A DNA stretch of 64,000 nucleotides from Flexifilum sp963727545 (lineage in GTDB: Bacteria; Chloroflexota; Anaerolineae; Aggregatilineales; Phototrophicaceae): NCBI GenBank assembly GCA_963727545.1, contig CAVSGS010000016.1:124001-188000 (forward strand), written 5' to 3'. Made by a program: the position numbers and the translations under genes. The notes under the pieces were generated by a model. The model was not told the DNA's origin, made no database searches, and was given only the letters and a program-made list of their open reading frames with translations. Numbering within the stretch: position 1 is the stretch's first letter; each line of letters starts with the position of its first letter. Below, in pieces: positions 1 to 8,357 of this stretch.

Positions 1-1
1 G

Positions 2-832
2 CTGGCGGTGGTGACCGCCGACGACGAAATGCCGCGCGTCTATCCACCGGGACGAGGTACGTCCGGCGGGGCAGCGGGCGGTCCACTGCTGACCTACAAC
101 GGCGATCCGGTCGATGCGTTCGTCAACCTGACGGCGCTGCAGCCGGGCGATGTGCTCCAATTGGGCGATACCGTCGCTATGGCGGGGCAAGTCGCTCCGG
201 CGCTCCCGGCGGCGATCACGATGACGCTGACCTCCCCGAGCGGGCAGGTCTACAGCTTCGCCGACCGCGCGAATAAGATCGGCTACTTCTACAATCCCGA
301 CGACCGCATGACCGTCGGCGAAGCGGGTATCTGGACGGTCGACGTGCAGGTGACGCTCGACAGCGCGACTTCGGCGGGCGAAGCGACCCCGCCGCTGGTC
401 ACCGGGAGCGTGCTCGGCGCGACCGACGGGCGTTTCTTGATCTACGTGCTGCCGCTCGGCTCCCAGCCACTGGATTGGAATCCGCGCCTGACCGACGTGA
501 GCATCCCGGCGGTTTCGCCCTACAATTTCAGCTTCACGCTGCCGGAAGACTGGACGAACATTCGCGCCTTTTACACCTTGAGCACGCCGGGCATGATCAT
601 CGAGCAGGACGAAATTCGGGTTTTCGGGCGCAGCATCAGTTACCAGTACAGTCCGGTGCTGATCAACCGCGCGCATCCCAATCTCGAAAGCGAAAGCCAC
701 CTGAGCGGTTCGGCGGTGACCGACGTGCGCACTCTGACCTTTGCCGTGATCGGGACGGACGCGAACGGCGTGCTGCGTATGCAGAGCCGCAGCTTTACCC
801 TGATGTACGGTCGCTTGATCACGATGGACTAG
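2..832 (+). CDS. Ig-like domain protein, 3' part only
   Basis: The reading frame is already open at the left edge of the window, so this is the C-terminal part of a longer protein; the first in-window start (GTG at 8) is probably not the real one. The visible 270 residues are rich in beta-strand-like segments. They include stretches such as TMTLTSPSGQVY and AGIWTVDVQVTLD, as in bacterial Ig-like or fibronectin-like extracellular modules. No catalytic motif is seen. It ends 3 bp before the start of the propeller/cytochrome gene, so the two are probably co-transcribed and may work together at the cell surface. The family is not firmly recognised. Confidence 0.6.
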   Translation: MAVVTADDEMPRVYPPGRGTSGGAAGGPLLTYNGDPVDAFVNLTALQPGDVLQLGDTVAMAGQVAPALPAAITMTLTSPSGQVYSFADRANKIGYFYNPDDRMTVGEAGIWTVDVQVTLDSATSAGEATPPLVTGSVLGATDGRFLIYVLPLGSQPLDWNPRLTDVSIPAVSPYNFSFTLPEDWTNIRAFYTLSTPGMIIEQDEIRVFGRSISYQYSPVLINRAHPNLESESHLSGSAVTDVRTLTFAVIGTDANGVLRMQSRSFTLMYGRLITMD

Positions 833-835
833 CGA

Positions 836-2758
836 ATGCCGCGCAGAGACTCGACTTCAGTTGTGACCCGACGCTCGACCGCTCCCCAACAGCAAAAAGG
901 GGAGCCGGTGGCAGCGCGCTTCCCGCTCGTCGCCCGGCTGCGGCGGCTGCGAACGAGCCTGCTGATCGCGGGGGTGGGCGTGCTGGTGGCGATTGGCTTG
1001 CTACCGGCAGCGCAGCCGTCTGCGGCGCAAACCGCGCTGCCGACGCCGACACCGCTGCCGATCTTCGCGCTGCCGGACGCGCGCTTGAACCGCGCCTATT
1101 CCAGCAACACGATCGCGCTGGCGGGCGATGGGCGGACGCTGGTCGCTGCCAACATGATCAACAACTCGATGACGATCCTGATCCCGCAGTTCGACCGGGT
1201 GATCGCCGAGGTGCCGGTCGGCAAGGACCCGCGCTCGGTAGCGATCACGCCCGATGGGACGCGCGCGCTGGTCGCCAATCACGGCGACGGCACGCTCTCG
1301 GTGGTCAACGTGAACTCTCACGAAGTCGTCGCCACCATCGCTCTGGGCGGCGTGATGCCCTATGCCGTCGTCGCCAACAGCGACCAGACGGCTTACGTCT
1401 CGCTGGAGGGCAGCGATCAAGTGGCAGTGGTCGACCTCGCCGATGGGCAGGTCAGCGCGAGGATCGACGTGCCCGACTCGCCCGCCGGGTTGACGCTGTG
1501 GGGCGATTTCCTCTACGTGACTCACTTCTGGAGTGGGGACCTCAGCCTTGTCTATCTGCCGCAGCGCCGCGTCGTCCAGACGGTGAGTACCGGCGAGGAT
1601 ACGGCATTGTTCCAGAACTTCGAACCGGACATCACGCGCGGAGTCGCCTATCTGCCGCAAACGCGGCTGAATGCCGATAACACCGCGCTGACCTTCGACA
1701 CGACCGCTTTTCCGGTCGTCAACGTGGTCAATCTGCGTGACCTCACTGTGCAGCGCAACAACCGGATCGGCTTGGCGACGGCGGATCGTCCGGTCAACAT
1801 GCCGTTCGCCGTCGCGCTCGATCGCTTCGCCCAGCGGCTCTACGTCGCCAACGCGGGCAGCGACAGCATCAGCGTGATCGACCTGAACACCGGTTTCGCG
1901 CGGGGCAACATTGCCGTCGGCGCGAATCCGCGCGGCATCCTGCTCAACGGCGACAACACCGTCCTGTACGTCCACAGCGAGCTAGACGGTACGATCACGA
2001 CCATCGACACCGGCACCCTGACGGTGACCGACGTGCTGCCGATCATCAACCTGTCGGTGTCGCTCGATCTGCTGTTGGGCGCGCAGTTGTTCAACAGCGC
2101 CGCCGATCCGCGCATGAGTTAAAGCAGCTGGCTGAGCTGCGCGACCTGCCATTTCGACGGTCAATCCGACGGGCGGGTTTGGCGCGGCTTCCCGGATGGT
2201 CCCCGCAATACGCCGACGCTCTATAATCTGCCGGAAACCGTGCCCTATAACTGGTCGGCGACGTGGGATGAACTGGCGGACGTGGAACTTAAAATCCGCT
2301 GGCTGCAGGTCGGCAGCGGCTTGATCGACGCGCCGGAGATTTCACCCGCGCTCGGCGATCCGCACGCCGGGATCTCGGTCGATCTCGACCTGCTGACCCA
2401 GTATTTGACGACGCTGCAAGCGCCCGCGAATCCGTACAGCTTCCCGAATGACCAGATCGCGCGCGGCAAGGCGGTGTTCTTGCTCGAAAAGTGCGATCAG
2501 TGTCACGTCGGACCGGCGGGAACCGACTTGCAGAGCCACGACGTCGGGACGGGGAACTCACCGCTGGAACGACACGGCTCGGCATTCGATACGCCCTCGC
2601 TGCGCGGTTTGTGGCTGAGCGCGCCTTACTTCCACGATGGATCAGCGGCGACGCTGGACGCCGTCTTCGCGCTGCCGGGCACGCACCAATTGATCGGTAA
2701 AGTCTCGGCGCGGGACTTGGATGCACTGGTCGCGTATCTGCTCACATTCCCCGATTAA
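836..2758 (+). pseudogene. YVTN beta-propeller / cytochrome c fusion, interrupted by an in-frame TAA
   Basis: Codons 1-428 (836-2122) encode a hydrophobic signal or anchor segment at about residues 39-60, a short Thr/Pro linker, and repeated blades of the type VIDLNTGF..GNIAVGANPRGI, typical of YVTN seven-bladed propellers. TAA at 2120-2122 stops the frame. The same frame then stays open to 2758 and holds two haem c motifs, CATCH (2138-2152) and CDQCH (2492-2506), plus LRGLWLSAPYFHDGSA, as in di-haem peroxidase/MauG-like domains. The residues around the stop (DPRMS, stop, SSWLSCATCH) match the usual continuous join of propeller to cytochrome. The intact protein would have about 640 residues and be an exported electron-transfer protein. 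GTG at 908, preceded by a strong AAAGGGGAG, is an alternative start. The stop could be a real nonsense mutation, an assembly error, or (less likely) readthrough. Confidence 0.8.
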
Positions 2759-2784
2759 CCATACATAAATTCCAAGTTTAACTC

Positions 2785-2830
2785 TTGCTAACTTTTTCGG
2801 GGATTGGTATTATTATCATAAGGATGATAA
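2785..2830 (+). promoter_or_regulatory. Sigma-70-like promoter with overlapping palindromic operator
   Basis: TTGCTA (2785-2790), a 17-bp spacer and TATTAT (2808-2813) form a good housekeeping promoter. A perfect inverted repeat, TTATCAT-AAGG-ATGATAA (2813-2830), starts at the last base of the -10 box and covers the probable transcription start. That is where a repressor would block initiation. The next gene is a DtxR-family metalloregulator, a family that binds such dyads, so autoregulation is the natural reading. Confidence 0.65.
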
Positions 2831-2871
2831 AAATTGCGGCTATGAGCGGCTGTAAGACAAGGTGAAGGTGA

Positions 2872-3555
2872 ATGAGTGCAAGTGCCGCCATGCAAGAATA
2901 TCTGGCAGAAGCCTACCGGCTCGCCTATTATCAAGACAGCGAGCCGTTTATCTCGACCTCGGCGCTGGCGGACGTGATGCGCGTTTCCGCGCCTGCCGTC
3001 ACCCGGATGGTACAGCGGCTTAAAGAAGCGGGCTATCTCGAACACGAACCGTATCGCGGCGTCCACTTGACGCCCGCCGGTGAGCGCGAAGCGCTGATGA
3101 GCATTCGGCGGCATCGCTTGGTTGAGGTGTTTCTGGTCAAGGTGATGAAATTCGGCTGGCATGAAGTTCACGACCAAGCCGACGAACTGGGCGTCGTGAT
3201 CAGCGATGCGGTGGTCAACCGGATGGATGCGCTGGCGGGTTATCCGCGTCGCTGCCCGCATGGTGAGCCGATCCCGACGGCGGAAGGCAAAATGCCGCGC
3301 GTGCTGGACATCGCGCTCAACGAAGCGGAACCGGGCAGCACGCTGGTGATCAGCCGGGTCAACACCCACGACATGAGCAAACTTGAATATCTGGGCGACC
3401 TCGGTTTGACGCCGGGGCGCAGCTTCACGCTGGTCTCGCGCGCGCCGTTCAACGGACCGATTCAGCTTCAGATGGACGGCGAAACCCGCATGATCGGCTA
3501 CGAGCTGGCGGGCGTGCTGCGGGTCTGCCCGCCGGACGAGTTTGAACTGAAGTAG
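2872..3555 (+). CDS. DtxR/MntR-family metal-dependent transcriptional regulator
   Basis: The 227-residue protein has the DtxR layout. A winged helix-turn-helix lies at about residues 5-65 (ALADVMRVSAPAVTRMVQRLKEAGYL). A metal-binding and dimerisation domain follows at about 70-140 (HRLVEVFLVKVMKFGWHEVHDQADELG, with the usual His/Glu ligand candidates). A C-terminal FeoA/SH3-like domain occupies about 155-225. Family members repress metal uptake or efflux genes when loaded with Fe(II) or Mn(II). The start has AAGGTG about 7 nt upstream. The promoter upstream carries a 7+4+7 palindrome over its -10/+1 region. No metal transporter is adjacent, so the metal and the regulon are unknown. Confidence 0.9.
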   Translation: MSASAAMQEYLAEAYRLAYYQDSEPFISTSALADVMRVSAPAVTRMVQRLKEAGYLEHEPYRGVHLTPAGEREALMSIRRHRLVEVFLVKVMKFGWHEVHDQADELGVVISDAVVNRMDALAGYPRRCPHGEPIPTAEGKMPRVLDIALNEAEPGSTLVISRVNTHDMSKLEYLGDLGLTPGRSFTLVSRAPFNGPIQLQMDGETRMIGYELAGVLRVCPPDEFELK

Positions 3556-3579
3556 CCAGCAAGTACACAGATTTTCCTC

Positions 3580-3608
3580 GTAGGGGCAGAACTTAGTTCT
3601 GCCCCTAC
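3580..3608. repeat. GTAG palindrome, copy 1
   Basis: This is a 29-bp perfect palindrome: arm GTAGGGGC, core AGAACTTAGTTCT, arm GCCCCTAC. It lies between the convergent regulator and nucleotidyltransferase genes, where it could also act as a two-way terminator. Confidence 0.9.
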
Positions 3609-3633
3609 TGACTCTCAGTGCAGTCATCGATCT

Positions 3634-4416
3634 CTACGAGCACAATTTCAACCCCGCAGCCACCGCAAAGCGCAGAAATTCGAGCATCTCGGTCAGGTCG
3701 TCGGGCTGGTGCTGATGCCGCCAGATCAGCGCGCGGTCGATCAGCGGCTGCCAGCGCGGATCGAGAGCTTGGCGCGCCCATGCCGCAGCGGTCGGCTTCG
3801 AGGCGATCTTGCCCTCGTAGAGCGTGTAGAGCGCTCGGCACATCGTCAAAATGGCAAAGGCTTGATAATCACGCGGCTTGAGCCAATCAGGTCCATCAAG
3901 CTGTGCTGACCAGAAATCGCGCAGCGCCGCGCAGACCGCTGTCTTGAGATCGGCAGGCTCGACCGGATCGATCAGTGTGGCGGGATCAGGTCCCCAAAGA
4001 ATGACGCCGTGGGTGCGCACAAGCTCTCGTTCGAGGATCCAATTGCTGCCGTGCTTGGCGATGCCGAAGTCCCAATCGACCCCGATGGTCGGATGATCGG
4101 CGTGATCGGGATCGTAACGACGCAGGGCATCGCGCGGGATGTAGGAGCCTTCCAGCTTGGTCGCGTAGCGCAAGCCGCTGGCGGCGATCCGCCGGTGGAG
4201 GTCGCGCAGCGCGTCGAGGACGGGATCGGCGAGATCATCGGCGGTGACCGCCAGAAAATCCACGTCGCTGGAGTCGGGATCAAAATCGCCGAGCGAGAGC
4301 GAGCCGTAGAGATACATCCCAACTAACTGATCGCCCAGAATGGCGTACACGCCGTCGAGCAGCCGCCGCAAGATCGCGTTGACGTCGGGATAGGGCGTTA
4401 GTTTCTCGTCCGCCAC
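3634..4416 (-). CDS. AadA-like nucleotidyltransferase with DUF4111-type C-terminus
   Basis: The N-terminus has the polymerase-beta-type nucleotidyltransferase signature GSLSLGDFDPDSSDVDF, a GS motif followed by the paired Asp metal ligands. The C-terminal helical half (RDYQAFAILTMCRALYTLYEGKIASKP) resembles the DUF4111 domain of aminoglycoside 3''/9-adenylyltransferases. Family members transfer AMP to small acceptors such as streptomycin or spectinomycin. Chromosomal relatives of this kind are often of unknown substrate, so resistance is not claimed. I chose the GTG start at 4416, which overlaps the end of the upstream DUF423 gene by 19 bp. The longer frame to 4602 runs mostly over that gene and looks spurious. 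The two genes are probably co-transcribed. Confidence 0.75.
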   Translation of the reverse strand: MADEKLTPYPDVNAILRRLLDGVYAILGDQLVGMYLYGSLSLGDFDPDSSDVDFLAVTADDLADPVLDALRDLHRRIAASGLRYATKLEGSYIPRDALRRYDPDHADHPTIGVDWDFGIAKHGSNWILERELVRTHGVILWGPDPATLIDPVEPADLKTAVCAALRDFWSAQLDGPDWLKPRDYQAFAILTMCRALYTLYEGKIASKPTAAAWARQALDPRWQPLIDRALIWRHQHQPDDLTEMLEFLRFAVAAGLKLCS

Positions 4417-4781
4417 GCCGCCAGACCCAAGCAAATCCAGCCCGCGAGGAACGCTAGTCCTCCGACCGGGGCAAGCGCGCCCATGATGCGCACGTCGAAT
4501 AGGCTTAAGACGTAGAGGCTGCCCGAAAACAGCACGATCCCGACGGCGAACAGGACGCCCGCCCACCGCGCCCAGCGCGACGGATAGCGCTCGACCACCC
4601 ACGCCGCCGCAACGAGTGCCAGCGCGTGGTACATCTGGTACTGCGTGCCGGTGTGAAATGAGCTTTCCAGATCAGGATGCGCCGTGAAGTAGGCGGTGAG
4701 TCCGTGCGCGCCGAAAGCGCCAAGGGCGACGCCGAGAAAGCCGAACAGCGCTGCTAAGGTGATAAAGTTTTTTGAAGTCAT
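4398..4781 (-). CDS. DUF423 small membrane protein
   Basis: The 127-residue protein has about four hydrophobic helices and the family signature near the N-terminus (LGVALGAFGAHGL), together with YHALALVAAAW. This is the DUF423 (YgdD/YwdK-like) inner-membrane family, whose function is unknown. Its length matches the family. It is the first gene of a two-gene minus-strand unit, and its 3' end overlaps the start of the nucleotidyltransferase. Confidence 0.9.
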   Translation of the reverse strand: MTSKNFITLAALFGFLGVALGAFGAHGLTAYFTAHPDLESSFHTGTQYQMYHALALVAAAWVVERYPSRWARWAGVLFAVGIVLFSGSLYVLSLFDVRIMGALAPVGGLAFLAGWICLGLAAWRTRN

Positions 4782-4941
4782 GACATCCTCAATCGGCAGA
4801 ACCGCGTAAACCGCATATAATAAGGCAAGAATCTCCCATTCTCAGCGCACTTATCGCCGATTCTTCCTTTGTTTGATCGGCAGCGCGTAAATGGTTTATT
4901 GCTCCACCTTATTCCGGTGCTCATAGAGGCAAAGATTATCC

Positions 4942-7863
4942 GTGTTGTCTCCCGCTAGTCATGCGCTAGAGCATTTTTACTACGGGCAGCTATTCTATCA
5001 AGGAAAACCGCAGGGGGAACTGCAACTTCTGGCATCGTCGCCCGGTGTGACGTCCGAACACGTCGCCGAGGCGCTGCAAGAAGCGCGCATTCCGCCGATG
5101 TCCGGGGCATCTTTGACGGCGTGGGGATTGCTGCGCACGCCGACGATCCCGTTCGTGATGGTTCAGTCGCAGGTAGGCAGCCGCCGGCAGGCGATGCGCC
5201 ACATTATTTTGCTCCCGGCGGAAGTGCTGCGCTCGCTCGGCGGGAACTTGCAGGCGCTCCGCCAATTGATCGAGCCGGAGATGCCGATCTTCGAGATGGT
5301 CGGCAATACGATTCCGGTGCTGCAACTGCCCAAAGTAGACGCGCCTGACGCCGCCGAACAAGAGGCGGCGATGCTCGGCTTGATGACCGCCACCCACGAC
5401 CGGCTCGGCGTGATCGAGGACTTGCTGGCGGCGCTGATTCAGGGCGTGCAGATCGTCGTCAAGAACGCTCCCGCCGATCTGGATCAACGGATTGAGTTTA
5501 TCGAGGGGCTGCTGGCGCTGCTGCCACCCCCGGCACGCTTCGGCGTCACCTTTGCGACGCACGCGCTGCCCTCGACCCGCATTAACGCGCAGATTCGTTT
5601 CTTCTCCGACGATCCCGTGCCGACCGATGCGCTGGTCTACCTGTGGGATGAAGCGCGAGTAGAAGGCGTCCAAGTCGAGGACGAGTACGCCCGCTACATC
5701 CGCAGCCAACTGCGGCTCGATACCGGCTTGGTGATCGAGCAGACGACCGCGCTGACGGCGGTGGCGGCGTGGCGGATTCGCTTGGGCGACACGCTCTCGG
5801 AGGCGCTCAATTATGCTTCTTACCGCCTCAAGATCGACACCGCGATCCAGAACAATCAGCCGATCGAAGCGGGCGAGACCGCCAAGGTGCTCGCCGAAGA
5901 CCCGACGCTGACCGATTCGCTCAAGGCGGCTTACGTGCGTCACCTGCTGGCGTTCGCGCTGGTGCTGGACGAGATCGAGCACGCCGACAAGCTCGCCGTC
6001 GTGGTGCGCGGTCAGCCTGACCTTGAGCGCGTCATTTTGCAGCAGATGAGCGAAGCGCTGGCGGCGGGCAAAGCCGACCGCGTCTATCGCACGCTGTCGC
6101 GCTGGCTGTCGAATCCGCTCGGCTTCAACGGCATGTACTGGGTCGAATTGACGCAGCAAGCCGCGCTTGGCTACGCCGATCAGGTGGCGAAGGCGCGACA
6201 GTTCGACACGCTCAACGCCTTCTTGGGACACGTGCGCCGCAACAGCGGCAACATCGAGACCGCGCCGATCATTCCACGCTTAATCGAAATTGCGCTGCCG
6301 CTGGCGGTCGAAAATCGCGCGCTGGCGGAGAGTGTTTTTGTGTTGGCGGCGGGGTCGCTCCCGGCGAACCGCTGGCAGCGCTTCCTCGGCATCAAGCCGC
6401 TGCTGGCGCAGCTTCCGCCGATCTTGTCGCAGTTTGTGGCGGTGTTGGCGGGCAAAGAAGCCCCTCCGCCCGATCTGCTGGTGGACGTCGCCGGGATGTT
6501 GGGCGACGAGTGGCGGTCGCTGTTGGTGATCCGGCTGATCGAAGTGGCGCTGCTGACCGGTCGCAGCGACTTGATCACCGGCTCGGCGATTGCGGCGCTG
6601 GTGCAGGCGGCGCAGTCACCGTTGGGTAAATCCAACGATCCACTACTGGCGTGGATCGGGCGCAGCCTCTCGGAAGATGAGGTGCTGCTCCAGCGGGAGA
6701 GCGCCGCCGCGCGCGGCTTGCTGCAAATCCTGCTGATCCGGGGCGCTTATGATGAACTAGCCGACGAACTGCTGCATCAAGGGCGGTTGTTGTACCCGAC
6801 CGACAAGCAGTTGAGCTACGCGGCGATGGTGCGCAGCCTGTTCTTGGAGACGCCGCTGGCGATCGACCAAGTGCCGAATGCGCTCAAGCTGTTGAGCAGC
6901 AAGGGATTGCGCCCGCTGCCGCTGGCAATGGCGTATTTCGGCGCGCTGGAGCAGCAGCAGTGGTCGGGCGCGATCGACGACGTCGCCGCGGAATTGACGA
7001 CGCTGGTCTTCAGCAACCGCCTGATCATCGAGGCGATTCAGCTTGATCTGATCATGCAGCTTTTGCAGTATCACGTCCAGCGCCGCGACACCAATGTCAC
7101 GATTCGCATCGCGGCGTTGATCCCGGCGGCGGCAGCCCGGCGCGGCGATGCCGGGATCGCGCCGCTGATCCAGATGTATCGCGTGCTGACGTGGGACGAC
7201 GAAGTGCGCTCGGCGGCGATGGAAGCGCTGCGGCGTTTCATCCGCCGGTGCAGCGACAGCTTCGCCCCGCACGCGATTGAGCGGTTCCGACAGGAGTTGG
7301 GTGACAACATCGGCGCGCTGCTGGAAGCGACCCACGCGCTGCGCCGTTTGATGGGCGGCGAAGACCTCGCCGATTACGCCTATCTGCTGCATACAGTGGC
7401 GCAGTTCTTCTATGACACCGGGCTGACCTACGTCGATAAGAACAACGTGCCCAACATTCCCGGACTGCTGAGCGACCTCGACAGCCTGAACGGAGGCTTG
7501 AACAACTCGGAGCGCCGGGCGCTGTGCGGCGCGCTGATCGAGCTGATCCGCGTGATCGGCGTGCTGAGCGATCAACATCGTGCCATCTACTCCAAAGAGT
7601 CGGACGACCAGATCGAGGCGCTGCTGCAAGCGCAGGGAAATGCGCGCAGCGTGCTCGACATCTTCCGGGTGATGGGCGGCTATTTCGCGCGCGGGCGGCG
7701 GATGAGTGCTCGCACCGACCGGCTCGTCACCGAACACCCGCTGGCGGATCGCTCGGCGCCGATGATGATGCGCGAGGTGCAGCAGATGAGTCGTCTGCTC
7801 AAAGCGGCGCAGCGGGCATTTCTCGCCGAGACGCAAATTTCGATCAGCGCGGCGGCGATTTAA
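4942..7863 (+). CDS. Large helical-repeat protein, possible GAP1-type GTPase-associated protein
   Basis: The protein has 973 residues and starts at GTG, with AGAGG about 13 nt upstream. Residues 1-230 form a mixed alpha/beta region. Segments GELQLLASSPGV, GSRRQAMRHIILLPAEVL and LLPPPARFGVTFATHALP fall in the order seen in the N-terminal and middle domains of GTPase-associated protein 1 (GAP1). The rest, about 230-970, is almost entirely alpha-helical and solenoid-like (ARM/HEAT/TPR style). I see no signal peptide, membrane segment or nucleotide-binding loop. GAP1 proteins were described beside GTPases in predicted prokaryotic conflict systems, but no GTPase is adjacent here. The resemblance is by eye only. 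A small gene follows after 6 bp and probably shares the transcript. Confidence 0.65.
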   Translation: MLSPASHALEHFYYGQLFYQGKPQGELQLLASSPGVTSEHVAEALQEARIPPMSGASLTAWGLLRTPTIPFVMVQSQVGSRRQAMRHIILLPAEVLRSLGGNLQALRQLIEPEMPIFEMVGNTIPVLQLPKVDAPDAAEQEAAMLGLMTATHDRLGVIEDLLAALIQGVQIVVKNAPADLDQRIEFIEGLLALLPPPARFGVTFATHALPSTRINAQIRFFSDDPVPTDALVYLWDEARVEGVQVEDEYARYIRSQLRLDTGLVIEQTTALTAVAAWRIRLGDTLSEALNYASYRLKIDTAIQNNQPIEAGETAKVLAEDPTLTDSLKAAYVRHLLAFALVLDEIEHADKLAVVVRGQPDLERVILQQMSEALAAGKADRVYRTLSRWLSNPLGFNGMYWVELTQQAALGYADQVAKARQFDTLNAFLGHVRRNSGNIETAPIIPRLIEIALPLAVENRALAESVFVLAAGSLPANRWQRFLGIKPLLAQLPPILSQFVAVLAGKEAPPPDLLVDVAGMLGDEWRSLLVIRLIEVALLTGRSDLITGSAIAALVQAAQSPLGKSNDPLLAWIGRSLSEDEVLLQRESAAARGLLQILLIRGAYDELADELLHQGRLLYPTDKQLSYAAMVRSLFLETPLAIDQVPNALKLLSSKGLRPLPLAMAYFGALEQQQWSGAIDDVAAELTTLVFSNRLIIEAIQLDLIMQLLQYHVQRRDTNVTIRIAALIPAAAARRGDAGIAPLIQMYRVLTWDDEVRSAAMEALRRFIRRCSDSFAPHAIERFRQELGDNIGALLEATHALRRLMGGEDLADYAYLLHTVAQFFYDTGLTYVDKNNVPNIPGLLSDLDSLNGGLNNSERRALCGALIELIRVIGVLSDQHRAIYSKESDDQIEALLQAQGNARSVLDIFRVMGGYFARGRRMSARTDRLVTEHPLADRSAPMMMREVQQMSRLLKAAQRAFLAETQISISAAAI

Positions 7864-7869
7864 GCGGAG

Positions 7870-8118
7870 ATGGAAAGCTTGTGGAGCGACATCGCGCTGT
7901 ACGAGCGGCGCGTGCTCGTGCGCGACCTCGCCATCGACTTGCAGCGTATCCCCGAACTGATGCTGATCATCACCGAGCGGGTGGATGCCAAATCGCTGCT
8001 GGAAAACAACAGTCTAGCGCGCAAGCTCGACGCCAATCGCCAGAAACCCGATAATACATTGGCATTCTACCGCTTCATGTATGGTTATTTCCGCTCACGG
8101 ATTCGACGCCGGGAATAA
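7870..8118 (+). CDS. Small hypothetical protein downstream of the large repeat protein
   Basis: The 82-residue protein is charged and helical, with no membrane segment; it begins MESLWSDIALYERRVLVRDL and ends in a basic SRIRRRE. It starts 6 bp after the 973-residue gene, and GCGGAG just upstream can serve as a ribosome site, so it is very likely translated from the same transcript. I do not recognise a family. The tight spacing suggests it partners or accompanies the large protein. Confidence 0.6.
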   Translation: MESLWSDIALYERRVLVRDLAIDLQRIPELMLIITERVDAKSLLENNSLARKLDANRQKPDNTLAFYRFMYGYFRSRIRRRE

Positions 8119-8120
8119 GT

Positions 8121-8173
8121 GACCTCACCCCCCAGCCCCCTCTCCGCCGCTTCGCTTACTAGGCGAGGGAGAG
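8121..8173. repeat. CCTCACCCC-family intergenic repeat
   Basis: This copy starts CCTCACCCCCCAGCCCCC, followed by CTCTCC and a downstream GGGAGAG that can pair as a hairpin. The same starting block recurs at many gene ends in this window. Confidence 0.7.
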
Positions 8174-8269
8174 TCCAACGGCTCAGGTAGAGAGATGATG
8201 CTATTCAAATCCGATCATGGTTTGCGAATTAGGAATAAGGAGCGATCCAAGTTTCATAATCGGATGGTT

Positions 8270-8297
8270 GTAGGGGCGAGGCATGCCTCGCCCCTAC
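8270..8297. repeat. GTAG palindrome, copy 2
   Basis: This is a 28-bp perfect palindrome: arm GTAGGGGC, core GAGGCATGCCTC, arm GCCCCTAC. It lies upstream of the acetyltransferase gene, between two genes on the same strand. Confidence 0.9.
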
Positions 8298-8357
8298 GCC
8301 TAAGTCATCTTGTCGATGCGATGGTTTGGATCTGATGCGATAGGAAACTAAGGGCAG

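Noticed and set aside
475..1680. Long open frame on the plus strand overlapping the Ig-like and propeller genes
   Set aside because: It runs across two clearly coding frames, has Arg/Gly-rich composition typical of a shadow frame in GC-rich DNA and matches no domain.
1001..1975. 324-codon minus-strand frame
   Set aside because: It is antisense to the YVTN propeller repeats, which are unmistakable on the plus strand; the product is His/Arg/Asp-rich without any motif.
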